A stretch of DNA of 64,000 nucleotides from Tenodera sinensis (taxonomy: Eukaryota; Arthropoda; Insecta; Mantodea; Mantidae), in the NCBI GenBank assembly GCA_030765045.1, contig CM060962.1:260749147-260813146 (forward strand), in the 5' to 3' direction. Positions within the stretch are counted from its first letter, which is position 1; every line of letters starts with the position of its first letter. Position numbers and translations under genes: made by a program. The notes beneath the pieces are model-generated. The model ran no database searches. It worked only from the letters and a program-made list of their open reading frames with translations, and had not been told where the DNA came from. This document shows, piece by piece, positions 1-10,362 of this stretch.

Positions 1-619
1 CTTGGGAATTTTCAGCTGAGTGATATTTACATAGGAGCTAGGTAACTCTCCTGCTACCTTTGGTAAAATGAAACATGTCAATGTGTCTTCATAATTTCTA
101 TCTCTTGATTTCAATAGAATGTCTATGCTATGTTTGGCCGATGCAGAGGTATTCTTGATACCATTTATAGAAACTACATTATGTTTCCGTTTCAAACTGA
201 GTCGCTGTGCTAAATCTTCTGTAACGTAACTAGACATAAATGTTGTTGTCCCCTTACATCTTGCACCATGGCTACAGCTGTAGCAAGTAAAACTCTAGGA
301 TACATTCTTGATCCCTGTATCTTATTGCTGTAATAGCTTATTTGACCTTGGTCTGGAGATGTAAGAGTTTGTTCTCCTTCATTATCATTTCTGGTTGGAC
401 GTTCTTCTGTAGCTGGATTTTCTTGCCAGACCTGATGTAACAGAGTATGGTGTGGCAACGTCCTGTCTTTGAACATTTTTGTGGCATATGCTTTTCTTGT
501 AAACAGTTGAAACACAACCTAGATTTCGAAACAAATGTTCTTTCGTTGACTGGAGACTGAATAAATGCATCGCATTTGTACAATGCATGTGCTGCCTTAC
601 ATTTTGGACAAATGAAACT
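1..619 (-). pseudogene. BEL/Pao gag-pol, zinc-knuckle and protease part (window edge)
   Basis: Minus-strand coding remnant of a BEL/Pao retrotransposon, cut by the window start. Near 620-440 translation gives a cysteine/histidine-rich segment (CPKC, HALYKCD, LCFNC) typical of the end of BEL Gag. Near 310-240 the motif LLATAV marks the start of the DUF1758 protease domain, and 235-1 continues it in another frame (SSYVTEDLAQRL). The frame is broken at several points and the expected DSG protease triad is not visible, so the protease is dead. The upstream half of the same gag lies at 7260-8246; the Gypsy element at 620-7259 separates them. Confidence 0.8.
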
Positions 620-1056
620 TGAACCATGGGGGCTTAGGTACAATCGTGAGAAAGGGGGGGGGGAGGAACTGAAAAGAAGAGAGCACTAAAAATTCCGAGA
701 ACTACAACCTTTATGGATCAATAATTTATACAGAAATGGAAGTCGAAACACAACAGAAATACAGGTAAAAACAAACCAATTTGCATAACCCCCAGTCAAT
801 TCCCTCTCAAACGAGGAGTCGGGCAGTCTTCAGCCTATCTGAAAAGCCTAAATATTTCGCGTGGACCCTGAGCCCTAGTTAAAGCCAAACAACTTACCCC
901 GCACGGCGCGAAAGGAGCACTCCGACTGCCAGTCTCCTTTCACTGTCAGACCGAGAGGCAACCCATAGGAAGACACTAGCGCAACCCAGCGGGGAAAGCA
1001 AGAGTTGCGAAACAAAGGAGGTGCCTCCATAAAACAAAATAAGTGCGATCAGCACA
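620..1056 (-). repeat. 3' LTR of Gypsy element
   Basis: 437-bp long terminal repeat matching 6822-7259 throughout apart from a one-base poly-G length difference. Because the element runs on the minus strand, this copy is the 3' LTR. A purine-rich stretch (minus strand of about 1057-1075, GGGGGCGGGAG) immediately precedes it and is the likely polypurine tract. Confidence 0.93.
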
Positions 1057-1880
1057 ATACTCCCGCCCCCATCTGACAACACGCGCTCGCCAATCTGGAA
1101 AGGAACAGACTGATATTGTATGAGAAGTATCATATTAGGAAGGACACACCTTACACCGCCCGGTCATTGTACAGGTCACTGTGAAAGCACTGGCACCAAA
1201 CACTGTCACTACAAATCACTGGCCACTGTCACATCAGAGAGCACAATTCTGTTTTTCCAGGACGGGAGAGACGATGCACAGCTCGTTGGGCGTACCGATC
1301 CCTCGTTGTTCCAGAGAAATTAACAAATTCTGGGTTTGAGCCTGTGGATGCCCTCTCGTTGCAATCAGGCGTTGAGAAAGTCCAAAACCCAAAACGTGGG
1401 CCACATACAAGCCCCTTCATATTCCATCGTCACCTCCCTGGCCTCCAGAAATCTCCATTGCGGACCTTACTGCTGCAGTAACACTCCAGATAGATGGTAA
1501 CAGCCAGGCTTAACATTACACAATGCCAAACTGCGGTGGTTAGGTGCTTTCTGGACAGGTTACGAACAGGAGCTGGCGAGGCTGTAACACGGAACAAACC
1601 CAACAGAAAGGGAACAAAACGCAGGCTTCAAATAGGCTGCTGCCCCAAAATAACATCTCAGGGTAGATCAAACTGAATGAATGACAGTATTTTTACAGAA
1701 CTGTGGATGACATCAAATACATAAATAGCAGAAAATTAAAAAAATTGAATCAATTTATAATCAACAAGCGTGATAACATACCATAAACTGTTTAATGAAC
1801 ATAACAATATAAGAACAATTTAAATGAACTTGAATAACATTAAATATAATTTCTTCCAAATGACAATTTAAAACAAGCTA

Positions 1881-1930
<50 letters not shown>

Positions 1931-2365
1931 AATATATATATAAACAATATATATATACAAGTTAAACAAAATAAACAAGGCCTTGTATAAATAAATGCGC
2001 ATAAAACAAAATCCCTACTGGCCAGACAACACAAGAGTACAAACACGAAATACACATAATTACTACACAAGACACACACCGCAAGCACGCAGCAAACATC
2101 CCACAAATACTCCCCAAACATACCACACCAAACACCTCACACCGCTTCCATACAAAGACACACGAAAACAAATCTACACAATGCCGACTCCACACGCCCG
2201 GCAGAAACTAACTACAGGGGCGCCGTAGAGGTATACAGCCCGGCGCACACATGGCACGCTCCAACATAAACAAACACCCACATTCCAAACAAACACTTTA
2301 TTCACAACATAAACATACAGGAGTAAACAAAGGAAACCCATACACATAGGAAAACAGATACCAAA
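1057..2365 (-). other. 3' non-coding region of Gypsy element
   Basis: About 1.3 kb between the pol stop and the 3' LTR. I see no env-like frame: the open frames here are short and lack signal or membrane segments. It holds an (AT)n microsatellite at about 1886-1926 and AT-rich spacer. Such a long untranslated 3' region is unusual but not unique among Gypsy elements. Confidence 0.6.
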
Positions 2366-5146
2366 CTACTGGAAGGGTTTCAATTGTGAGACGTGAGCTC
2401 TCCTTTCTTGGCCCGTGCGGAGGTCCCTTAAGCGCACAGAAACATTTTTGAAGATACTTATAATCTCGTACGGCCCTACGTACCTAGGAGCCAACTTCGC
2501 TGCATAAGCATTTTGCTTAGAAGATTGAGTGTACAGCTTACACAGTACTTTCTGGCCAACGGCATAAGGTGAAGGCCGTTTATTTTCATCATACCGCTTC
2601 TTTACCTGGGCAAGTGACTTCTTCAAATTCCGAAAAGCGGCCTTCCATACTCTACATATTTCCTCGCGAGTAATATTCTGGGGAAGCAAATCGTCCAAAC
2701 GCCAAAGGTTAGACAGCGGAGAGTTAGGTATATAGGCTAACATAAGCTGATGAGGGGTAACGCCATGTGATTCGTGTCGAGCCGAATTAAACGCCAACTG
2801 CAACCGAGACAAATTAGTGTCCCACTTAGTATGATTATCATGATGAAAGGCTATTAATGCTGATTTGAGGTTCCTGTTAAATCTTTCGGCATGGGAAGGA
2901 CGGGGGTAATAAGGGGTGGTAGTTATGGTTTTAATGCCCCAACTAAAACAGAAATTTCTAAAGGCGAAAGAAGTAAATTGAGTGGCGTTGTCTGTTACCA
3001 AATAACGAGGGGCTCCAAAAGCCGCAAATACTGAAGAGAGAACCTTGACTACCCCTCGTGTATTCGCTTTCGGTAAGGCCGACATCCATACAAATTTACT
3101 AAACGAATCTACTATGACTAATGCATACGTATTCCCCTGGACTGAACGAGGAAAAGGACCGACAAAGTCCACAAATAATTTTTCCAGGGGTCTACTTGCC
3201 ACCTCCGATGCTAAACCTTTCCATACTGTACATTGCGCGGGTTTCGCCATTGCACAAAGTTGACACTGTCTAACTCGGGAAGCAATTTCTTTATTCATGC
3301 CCGGCCACACAAAATATTCCCGAATCTTGTCTTTGGTCTTGGCTATTCCCAAATGCCCGCCTACAGGAGATGAATGGAAATATTCAAACACCATGGAAAT
3401 TAAGGCCCGTGGCAAAACAACCTTGTTCTTGCCGTCGAAGGTAGGCTGGGTCATCAAAACACCCTCCTTCAAACAATAAGGGGTAACAACCTCGCCAGCC
3501 TCAAGCCGATCAATAAGGGCCTGCAGATCCGGATCTTTCCTCTGATGTGTGTGCAAACCCTCGAACAACTCCGGAAATTCACAGACGGCTAAAATATTTT
3601 CCTTTCCGCATTTACATTCTCTTGGTTCTTCGAATACTCTCGTTAAGGCATCAGCCACACAATTTTCTGAACTACGTATATGTATCGGGACAAACTTAAA
3701 AGCTGAAATGCGTACGCCCCAACGCGCTAACCTGCCTGTAGATCGCGGTGAGGCCAACGACCACGTTAGCGCCTGGTTATCGCACTCAAGAGTAAACTCA
3801 ACATGCTCCAGATATTCGCGGTATTTTTCTAAGCCAAATACCACAGCCAAAGTTTCAAGTTCGTAAACTGAATACTTCCGCTCGGCTGGAGTAAGGGTAC
3901 GTGAACTATACCCAATAACCCTACGCCCCATAGGAAAATCCTGGAGTAAAACAGCAGCCACCGATCCCCTGCTTGCATCGGTCTGAAGGATAAATCTACG
4001 TGAAAAATCAGGGAAAGCCAACACCGGGGGATTCATTATGGCCTGTTTAAGGTCTTCAAAGGCCTGCTGCTGTTCCTCACCCCACTTAAACGGCGTTCCC
4101 TTCCGCCGAAGACGGTTCAGTGGTTCCGCCCGCGCTGCAAAATGCGGAATAAACTTGCTGAAAAAGTTCACCATCCCCACGTACCTGGCCAATGCCTTTA
4201 CGGTTTTAGGGGGAGGAAAGTTACGTAGAACTTTGGTCCGCTCCGGATCAATCGTTATCCCAGCCGGAGATACAATATGACCTAAGAAAGAAATCTGTCC
4301 CGCAGCAAAGTTACACTTCTCTTTGCGCAAGGTAAGGCCTGCGCGCTCGAGCCGGTCAAAGACCTCCGCTAAATGTTGGCAATGGGTTTCAAAGTCGGGC
4401 GAGTAGACAACCACGTCATCTAGATAGTGATACACATATTTAAACTTGATGTCCGAAAATATTTCGTCTAATAACCGCGACAACACCTGAGCTCCAGTAG
4501 CAATTCCGAAGGGTACTCGTTGAAATTCATAAAGCCTCCATGGGACAGCAAAAGCCGTTAGTGGCTTAGAGGACTCCGATAAGGGCACTTGGTAGTAGGC
4601 GCTATTCAAATCCAAACTAGTAAATACTTTGGCACCCGCAAAATAATGCGCTGCCGAATTTAGATGTGGCATTGGTTGGGCCTCGATCTTTATCTTTTTA
4701 TTCAAGTGCCGGTAGTCCACCACTACCCTGAAATCGTCCTCGCCCTTAGGGACCAGAAATACTGGACTACTATAAGCAGACGTGGACGGCCTGATCACTC
4801 CCTTTCGTAACATTTCGTCGATCTTTTTACGAAGAATAGCCATTTTAGGTGGGGTGACACGATAGGGTGGTAACTTCACAGGGGTGTCGTCTGTTAGTTG
4901 TATATCATACTCCACCAAATTTGTTACTCCTAAACGGTCAGCAAACAATGACCCATGGTTCGCACAGAGTTGTTCCAGCGAACGGCCCTGCTCTTCTGTC
5001 AAATGGGGGAAAGCATTGCTGACGTCGCATATATGGTGACGTAGCCCGCCACTCTCCTCCAAAGGTGGTTTGTTGATGACTTGACCGCACTGAAATGCAA
5101 CTCGTTCGGAAGGGGCAAATGCAAAGGTGATTTCCCCATCCCAAAA
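2366..5146 (-). CDS. pol: Gypsy pol: reverse transcriptase, RNase H, integrase
   Basis: About 900-residue Pol. Counting from the first listed residue (5062), the order is: reverse transcriptase at about 40-300 with the catalytic YLDD (in YHYLDDVVVY) and the LDLNSAYYQV motif; RNase H at about 355-480 (QTDAS, YELETLAVV, ECDNQAL); integrase zinc-binding region (GGHLG and CQLC) at about 570-610; integrase core with catalytic D in FVDFVGPF, D in TDNATQF and E in HAERFN, the last two about 34 residues apart; and a C-terminal GPY/F-type module (RYVGPYEI). The frame has no stops and opens at about 5146, overlapping the protease frame and shifted by -1, so expression probably needs a ribosomal frameshift. 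No canonical slippery heptamer was seen. Confidence 0.95.
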   Translation of the reverse strand, partial: FWDGEITFAFAPSERVAFQCGQVINKPPLEESGGLRHHICDVSNAFPHLTEEQGRSLEQLCANHGSLFADRLGVTNLVEYDIQLTDDTPVKLPPYRVTPPKMAILRKKIDEMLRKGVIRPSTSAYSSPVFLVPKGEDDFRVVVDYRHLNKKIKIEAQPMPHLNSAAHYFAGAKVFTSLDLNSAYYQVPLSESSKPLTAFAVPWRLYEFQRVPFGIATGAQVLSRLLDEIFSDIKFKYVYHYLDDVVVYSPDFETHCQHLAEVFDRLERAGLTLRKEKCNFAAGQISFLGHIVSPAGITIDPERTKVLRNFPPPKTVKALARYVGMVNFFSKFIPHFAARAEPLNRLRRKGTPFKWGEEQQQAFEDLKQAIMNPPVLAFPDFSRRFILQTDASRGSVAAVLLQDFPMGRRVIGYSSRTLTPAERKYSVYELETLAVVFGLEKYREYLEHVEFTLECDNQALTWSLASPRSTGRLARWGVRISAFKFVPIHIRSSENCVADALTRVFEEPRECKCGKENILAVCEFPELFEGLHTHQRKDPDLQALIDRLEAGEVVTPYCLKEGVLMTQPTFDGKNKVVLPRALISMVFEYFHSSPVGGHLGIAKTKDKIREYFVWPGMNKEIASRVRQCQLCAMAKPAQCTVWKGLASEVASRPLEKLFVDFVGPFPRSVQGNTYALVIVDSFSKFVWMSALPKANTRGVVKVLSSVFAAFGAPRYLVTDNATQFTSFAFRNFCFSWGIKTITTTPYYPRPSHAERFNRNLKSALIAFHHDNHTKWDTNLSRLQLAFNSARHESHGVTPHQLMLAYIPNSPLSNLWRLDDLLPQNITREEICRVWKAAFRNLKKSLAQVKKRYDENKRPSPYAVGQKVLCKLYTQSSKQNAYAAKLAPRYVGPYEIISIFKNVSVRLRDLRTGQERRAHVSQLKPFQ

Positions 5147-5526
5147 TCAAGCCTTAGGCCGACTCTAGTCATAAAGTCCGAGCCTAAAATCAGTTGAAAT
5201 GGCAGGTCCGGCAGAAGATAGAAATAGTGTTTCCACGTAAAACGCGAAATACGTATGGTCAACAGAACCTTGGCATTCACCTGAAATTTATGACCATTTA
5301 CAGACACGCACCCAACGCTACACTGTCGCGGTTTGGCCGAGAATTTACCAAGATAGGTATAATAAAACTCCTCGTGTACCAAAGAGCAGGAACTCCCCGA
5401 GTCCAAGAGAGCGATTAACTGTCGTTTCCCAACAGTCACCTGTACTGTCGGCTTCAAATTAAAGGGCTTAGCTATTATCCGACGGAATATCCGACAACAG
5501 GCAGAAATTCCGCAAGGAGCTCGTTG
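4999..5526 (-). CDS. Gypsy aspartic protease
   Basis: Retroviral-type aspartic protease that matures the Gag-Pol polyprotein. The active site DSGSS lies in LIALLDSGSSCSLV, about 15 residues after codon TTG 5457, and the hydrophobic ILGSDF motif follows near residue 90. This frame is the same as gag and stays open from just after the gag stop (TGA, 5529-5527), with no ATG near its start, so it is probably made by readthrough of that stop. It overlaps pol by about 150 bp in a different frame. Confidence 0.88.
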   Translation of the reverse strand, partial: QRAPCGISACCRIFRRIIAKPFNLKPTVQVTVGKRQLIALLDSGSSCSLVHEEFYYTYLGKFSAKPRQCSVGCVSVNGHKFQVNAKVLLTIRISRFTWKHYFYLLPDLPFQLILGSDFMTRVGLRLDFGMGKSPLHLPLPNELHFSAVKSSTNHLWRRVAGYVTIYATSAMLSPI

Positions 5527-6741
5527 TCAATCTTGGCGCCTTTGACCATCTACCCCCACGGGTAGTAAAACGCCACCACGCTTCCTGGCCACCGTGCATT
5601 GTCTAACCAAATGCTCAGGAGAACCACATCTAAAACAAGACCCTGGCGAGCGAAAACTATCTCGAGCCAAATCTCCTCGGTTAGTCTGCCGCGGCTCAAA
5701 TCGAACACCATGCAGAGGCACTTGCAATGATTCGCGGTTTCGTGCCGCATTTGACGCCTCATACTCTGCCAAGATCGGCAATAGCCCCTCTAAATCTTTA
5801 AACGTAGCAGGACAAGAGCTAAATACCAAAAGAGAACGTACCTCCGGGGTCAACCCCGTAATAATGACGTCACAGACCTGCCGTTCGCTATCTGGCAGCC
5901 GTAGTATACGCGCAAACAACTTAACCCTGCTAATGTACTCGAAGAAAGGCTCTCCTGATCCCTGGGGTTTCAAATAATGACCTTGAATTAATGTATGTAG
6001 CTCCCGACGAGGAATGAAACACTTCAATACACTGCCATGTAATTCAGAGACTGGATCTACACATCCCTTAATACGGCCAATTATACTGCGCACCGCGTCA
6101 CCCCCTTTTGACATCACTACTTCAAGCAGCTGCAAACCGGGAACTTCGCATAACTCAGCGCAATCCTTAGCTCTTACCAGGAACTTCAGAAATTCAAGAG
6201 CTGTAAGAACATCAACAACCTTAAAGACTTGATAAGGTTCAACCAACTGTTGTAAGGGATGAAGTAACTTTAGCGGTTTAAAGGCCGACATTTGAGACGT
6301 CACAGTTGGTGTGACAGTAGTCGACTCGGCCCGATCCCCTTTCTGAGCAAGCACTTCTAAATATCTCCTAAACTGCCCCTTCAGCTCGGCTAAGTCAACC
6401 CCGAACTTAACCTTAGGACAATATTTTTGGAAATATTCAATCCGCTGCACATAATGCAAGATCCTGGCTGTCAAACGCCTCACCTGCGCTTTCGAAAACC
6501 CCGAGATATTACTCAACTCGGAGAACAACTCTTCAAATTCCAGCCGTGCGGCCTCACATAATGACGGTGATTCAGTTACCAATAAATGTTTGTCCGGCAA
6601 CACAACATAATCGTTATCCTTCACGCTACGAAGTGCGTCTAATAGGGCCGGAACGTCTGCCGACGACAAATCATCACGTCCACGAATCCCCAACTCAAAT
6701 AGTATTTCGTTCTTACGCAACAGCTGAAAGTCACTCGACAT
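5527..6741 (-). CDS. gag: Gypsy Gag (capsid-nucleocapsid)
   Basis: 404-residue Gag starting at ATG 6741, about 60 bp inside the 5' LTR end. An alpha-helical capsid-like region fills the middle (EYISRVKLFARIL near residue 265 resembles retrotransposon Gag capsid) and one CCHC zinc knuckle (CFRCGSPEHLVRQC) lies near residues 368-381, followed by a basic tail. It ends at TGA 5529-5527, which is followed by CAA and by the in-frame protease. No internal stops. Confidence 0.92.
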   Translation of the reverse strand: MSSDFQLLRKNEILFELGIRGRDDLSSADVPALLDALRSVKDNDYVVLPDKHLLVTESPSLCEAARLEFEELFSELSNISGFSKAQVRRLTARILHYVQRIEYFQKYCPKVKFGVDLAELKGQFRRYLEVLAQKGDRAESTTVTPTVTSQMSAFKPLKLLHPLQQLVEPYQVFKVVDVLTALEFLKFLVRAKDCAELCEVPGLQLLEVVMSKGGDAVRSIIGRIKGCVDPVSELHGSVLKCFIPRRELHTLIQGHYLKPQGSGEPFFEYISRVKLFARILRLPDSERQVCDVIITGLTPEVRSLLVFSSCPATFKDLEGLLPILAEYEASNAARNRESLQVPLHGVRFEPRQTNRGDLARDSFRSPGSCFRCGSPEHLVRQCTVARKRGGVLLPVGVDGQRRQD

Positions 6742-6801
6742 GGTTAATCAAAACAATAACCCAATGCTCAATTTTAACTGCCCCACTCGACCATAAGACA
6801 A

Positions 6802-6817
6802 CCACGCTCTGCTACCA
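6802..6817 (-). promoter_or_regulatory. Primer binding site candidate, Gypsy
   Basis: Read on the minus strand this is TGGTAGCAGAGCGTGG. It begins with the TGG complementary to a tRNA CCA end and starts four bases inside the 5' LTR, the right place for minus-strand priming. The tRNA was not identified. Confidence 0.65.
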
Positions 6818-6821
6818 TTTT

Positions 6822-7259
6822 TGAACCATGGGGGCTTAGGTACAATCGTGAGAAAGGGGGGGGGGGAGGAACTGAAAAGAAGAGAGCACTAAAAATTCCG
6901 AGAACTACAACCTTTATGGATCAATAATTTATACAGAAATGGAAGTCGAAACACAACAGAAATACAGGTAAAAACAAACCAATTTGCATAACCCCCAGTC
7001 AATTCCCTCTCAAACGAGGAGTCGGGCAGTCTTCAGCCTATCTGAAAAGCCTAAATATTTCGCGTGGACCCTGAGCCCTAGTTAAAGCCAAACAACTTAC
7101 CCCGCACGGCGCGAAAGGAGCACTCCGACTGCCAGTCTCCTTTCACTGTCAGACCGAGAGGCAACCCATAGGAAGACACTAGCGCAACCCAGCGGGGAAA
7201 GCAAGAGTTGCGAAACAAAGGAGGTGCCTCCATAAAACAAAATAAGTGCGATCAGCACA
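6822..7259 (-). repeat. 5' LTR of Gypsy element
   Basis: 438-bp LTR, promoter copy for the minus-strand element. Identical by eye to 620-1056 except for one extra G in the homopolymer. Confidence 0.93.
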
Positions 7260-8246
7260 AACTAGCCGCAGAAGTATAAGTGTTCATGTTTTGACCCTTC
7301 TGGTGCTTATCTGATTTTGTGCGATGGGTTCTTGTATAAGATGACGTCGTCTGTTTACTATCTGCCACATTTTCCAATGCTTGTCGTCTTTTGTCCAAAA
7401 AAGAATTGAATTCTTGTAGCCGAGGATACTGTGTATCATTTAAAGAAGTTCCCAAGATTTCTTGGTTGCATTGTCTAGTTTTTGTGTTATCAAGTGTTCA
7501 ATAATGACATCACTTATCTTAATTGGAATGTTTAGTGCTTCCAAGAGTTTATATTGTTTGACACGCTGTTCACTAACTCAGTGAGCTCTTGTGCAGATTC
7601 CTTTTGTACTGCCTTCAACTCGAAAAGACTTAATATGACAAGATGCAATGAGTCTTTCGTTTTCAAATCTTTTTGTTAATATTTCCCAGGCTATATGATA
7701 ATTAGCTGCTGTCACAGGAACACTACTTATTGTTTGTTCAACGTCCCCCTTTAGTGCTGATTTCAAATAATGAAATTTTTGAATGTCAGACAATTCTTCA
7801 TTCTCATGTACTAGGGCTTTATATGTAACACTAAAACTGATCCATCGATCTTATTTACCTGTGAACTCAGATAGCTGGATAGCTGGAAGTTTTATATGTA
7901 TGCCTGCTGATAAATGCACCGATTCTTGTGATGGTAATGATGGTACACTGGCTCTTGCTTCATGGTCATCAATGAGCCTTTGCATACCCACATACACTGC
8001 GTAATAACGAGTCTCGAATTCTTCTCTTTCCTTATCATGAGTTTCTGGGTTATCTTCCAATGTTTCTATTTGATCTTGAATTGGTTCGTATTTTTCCTGC
8101 AATTCCTGTAGTCTAGGAACTCGTAACTTCACTTTTAAGATGTCTTCGGTATTTTGATATTGTTGTACAAATGTCTGTAAACGTGTTAATCCTGTTTTTA
8201 CGCTAGCACGGGCATTAACTGGTTGCTTTATTTGTTCGTCCGCCAT
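7260..8246 (-). pseudogene. BEL/Pao gag, 5' part
   Basis: Begins at ATG 8246 (MADEQIKQPV). The segment to about 7851 is helical and charged, ending PAIQLSEFTG, the entry to the DUF1759 Gag domain. An in-frame TAA follows, after which the same frame resumes (DRWISFSVTYKAL, then LSDIQKFHYLKSALKG). At about 7620 the frame slips and does so again further down, so the gene is dead. It breaks at 7260 where the Gypsy element entered and resumes at 619. About 140 bp of leader lies upstream; I could not define an LTR, so the 5' end may be truncated where it joined the hAT-like gene near 8390. Confidence 0.8.
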
Positions 8247-8387
8247 ATTCTTGAATTTCCTTGTGAAATCCGGTGAGAAGAAATATGCGAGCGGCGTAAA
8301 GTTTTGTGTATTTAGCGAAAACCAGTTCCAGTTTTTCAGCTACTTTCATGCATTGCCATTTTGCGATCTTATAACCGAACTTAATAA

Positions 8388-8723
8388 TCACAATTTGCCG
8401 TTCACATATATTGTTTCCACCAAACGAGAGCTGTAGCTCCAGCGCGTTTGCGAAACACGCGGCAATCTTCTGTGTCTCTCATTATCCAGGGCCTCAGTTC
8501 TCCTAGAGGACTTGGAGAAAAATGCTGCTATTCCATTAACAGCCATGAAGAATATCCTGCATTCTCGAATGTGTGAAACCGCCTGTGACAGAACTCGATT
8601 TAATCTATGGGTAAAAACAGTGCACAAATAGAGCTTGGGGAAATGATCCTCGTACCCTTGCTTGAAGTCCGTTTAAATGCCCCGCCATAACAGCCGCACC
8701 ATCATATGTCTGATCAACTACTA
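8388..8723 (-). pseudogene. hAT-like (DUF4371) transposase, C-terminal segment
   Basis: Minus-strand fragment translating to motifs of hAT-type DUF4371 transposases: QTYDGAAVMAG at about 8705, HRLNRVLSQAVSHI near 8600 and LPRVSQTRWSYSSRLV near 8440. One frameshift lies at about 8620. It continues the segment at 9683-10362: with the intervening transposon and one TA removed, the reading frame passes straight through (SREKL then VVDQTYDG). Downstream it stops near 8390, where the BEL/Pao leader begins. Confidence 0.72.
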
Positions 8724-9683
8724 TCTATTCATTCTAAGGTTGATCCGCGCGAAATTGAATCCAGGTGGCCAGTGCACAGTTGTAATGTATCTTTCCGCCA
8801 TTCGCGCCAGAAATAGTCACAACACAACCACGTGGTGAGTGCATGCGGTACGTAATAGAAAGGAAATTATACCTTATTCCGCCAATTTAAAGAGTGACTA
8901 ACATGTAACTAGAGACAATAAGATTGATAGTTACAACAAAATAAACGATGCACATGTCATAATTATAATAATTAACTGTAATAAAAGGTGGTTCTTCTAA
9001 AATTAGGCATCAGCATTAACCTGTTGTAGCACTTTGTCAATTGTTGGCGGTTTATTTTTAAAAAAGAAATTGTGCACTGTGACACGAATTGCATTTTTAA
9101 CAAACTCGTCACATTCTTGCATGGCGTATTTTACACGCTTTCGTTTTCCCCGGGTGTAACCACTTTTACCGTTTCAGCTTTTTCTTTACGAGCACTGTTT
9201 ATACTGGTACTCGAAACACCGGTGAACTCAGAAGTTAATTTCACTACTTCTTTGATGGGAACAGTTGGATATTTCTCACACAACTTATAATACACGTTCA
9301 ACACTATTGGTTTTTCACCACTAGTCAATGGTTTTCCCGCCTTATGCTTTACATAAGTCGACGAAGACGCAAGAACAAATTCACCGCGACCGTCCGCCAT
9401 GATTCAAAATAGAAACTGCTGGCTGTAAACAATACTCGGATATCAGGTTATTATACAAGTTGCATGTTGGGACTTGTAGCTCTGTTTATCAGCATACATC
9501 AGCGTTAATCAACCTCTCAGGTATTTGTGTAGAATATTATATCATTTAACGATAAATTCATTCTAAAACTCAGATTACTAGGATGGGACTACTTCCCTGC
9601 ACGCATTGCTACCGTGTTGTACAACGGTGCACTGATCACGTGGGTTTGTTTTGACGCGGACAAACCTAAGACTGAACTTGGTA
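8724..9683 (-). mobile_element. DDE transposon remnant with about 40-bp TIRs and TA duplication
   Basis: A 0.96-kb element inserted in the hAT-like transposase gene. The left end (TTCATTCTAAGG, then CCGCGCGAAA) and the reverse complement of the right end (TTCAGTCTTAGG, then CCGCGTCAAAA) are degenerate inverted repeats. TA flanks both ends, and removing the element plus one TA restores the host frame, which fixes the boundaries within a base or two. TA duplication points to the Tc1/mariner/IS630 group. Most of the catalytic domain has been lost. Confidence 0.7.
8974..9400 (-). pseudogene. N-terminal part of a DDE (IS630/Tc1-like) transposase
   Basis: ATG at 9400 (MADGRGEF). The segment LTSGEKPIVLNVYYKLCEKYP followed by LTSEFTGVSSTSINSARKEK resembles the helix-turn-helix start of arthropod DDE_3-type transposases. 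After a frameshift at about 9135 it continues (DEFVKNAIRVTVHNFF, PPTIDKVL) and, after a second slip near 9015, ends PNFRRTTFYY at about 8974, matching the usual next block of that family. The catalytic DDE domain is absent: a truncated, dead gene. Confidence 0.6.
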
Positions 9684-10362
9684 TAGCTTTTCCCTGGAGT
9701 CAAATTCATCCATGAGTTCCTTTACAATTTTGTATAATGCATCAGCTGACCGATAATCTGAAATATTTATAAAACGGAGAAATCTTTTTTGAACGTTACC
9801 TTCAGCTCCAACGAATCTCATTACTGCAGAAAGTTGGGATAAACTTGCAACATCTGTACTTGCATCCAAACTAATGGCAACAAAACTGGTCTGTTTGATT
9901 TCTCTCTTTATCTCCATTATTAGAACATTGCTTATTGTCTCAATTAAGTCGTTCTGGATCAGATTTGATAGCCCAGTAAACACCGTCCCCTGCTCCATTT
10001 AAGTTGCATGACTTGTCGTCATACAGACAAAGCAGGTTTACAAGTTCTACATAATTCCCCTTGCTGCTGGATTCTGATGACTCATCGTGACTCATAAATA
10101 CTAATTCCTCCCCCCCCCCCCCCCACAAGAAAACACACACAATATCAATTAGGCGCTTCATTACTTCCCTATTTTTTCTTACTAGTTCGTTGTGCTGGTT
10201 TTCCCTCACTTTCTTCTCAGTATTCAGTAAATGGTCAATTCTGGATATGCCGAATGTTTTCAGTAGAACGATGGTTTGGAGATGAGTGCTAGTCAAACTA
10301 TGCTTTTTAATTGCTTTATGGATATTCCCCATGTCACCGAACTCGCCGCTAGACCATACAGT
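9683..10362 (-). pseudogene. hAT-like (DUF4371) transposase, middle segment
   Basis: Two frames make up this block. From about 10360 to 10005: GDMGNIHKAIKKHSLTSTHL, then NREVMKRLIDIVCVF and FMSHDESSESSSKGNY, the usual DUF4371 entry. From 9998 to 9666: SNLIQNDLIETISNVL, FVAISLDASTDVASLSQLS (the LDASTD holds the first catalytic-type Asp). They are joined by a frameshift at about 10000, and a poly-C run near 10105 adds another defect. Flanked by the TA transposon on one side and family R copy A on the other. Confidence 0.75.

Larger units (their letters stand above)
620..7259 (-). mobile_element. Complete young Ty3/Gypsy LTR retrotransposon
   Basis: Full-length element on the minus strand. Two direct LTRs (620-1056 and 6822-7259) begin TG and end CA on the plus strand and are flanked by a 4-bp duplication, AACT (616-619 and 7260-7263). 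By eye the LTRs differ only in a poly-G run (10 versus 11), so insertion was very recent. A primer-binding-site candidate and a purine-rich tract sit next to the LTRs. Gag, protease and pol open frames are all uninterrupted. It sits inside the zinc-knuckle region of a BEL/Pao gag, which reads across once the element and one AACT are removed. Probably still mobile or only recently silent. Confidence 0.95.
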
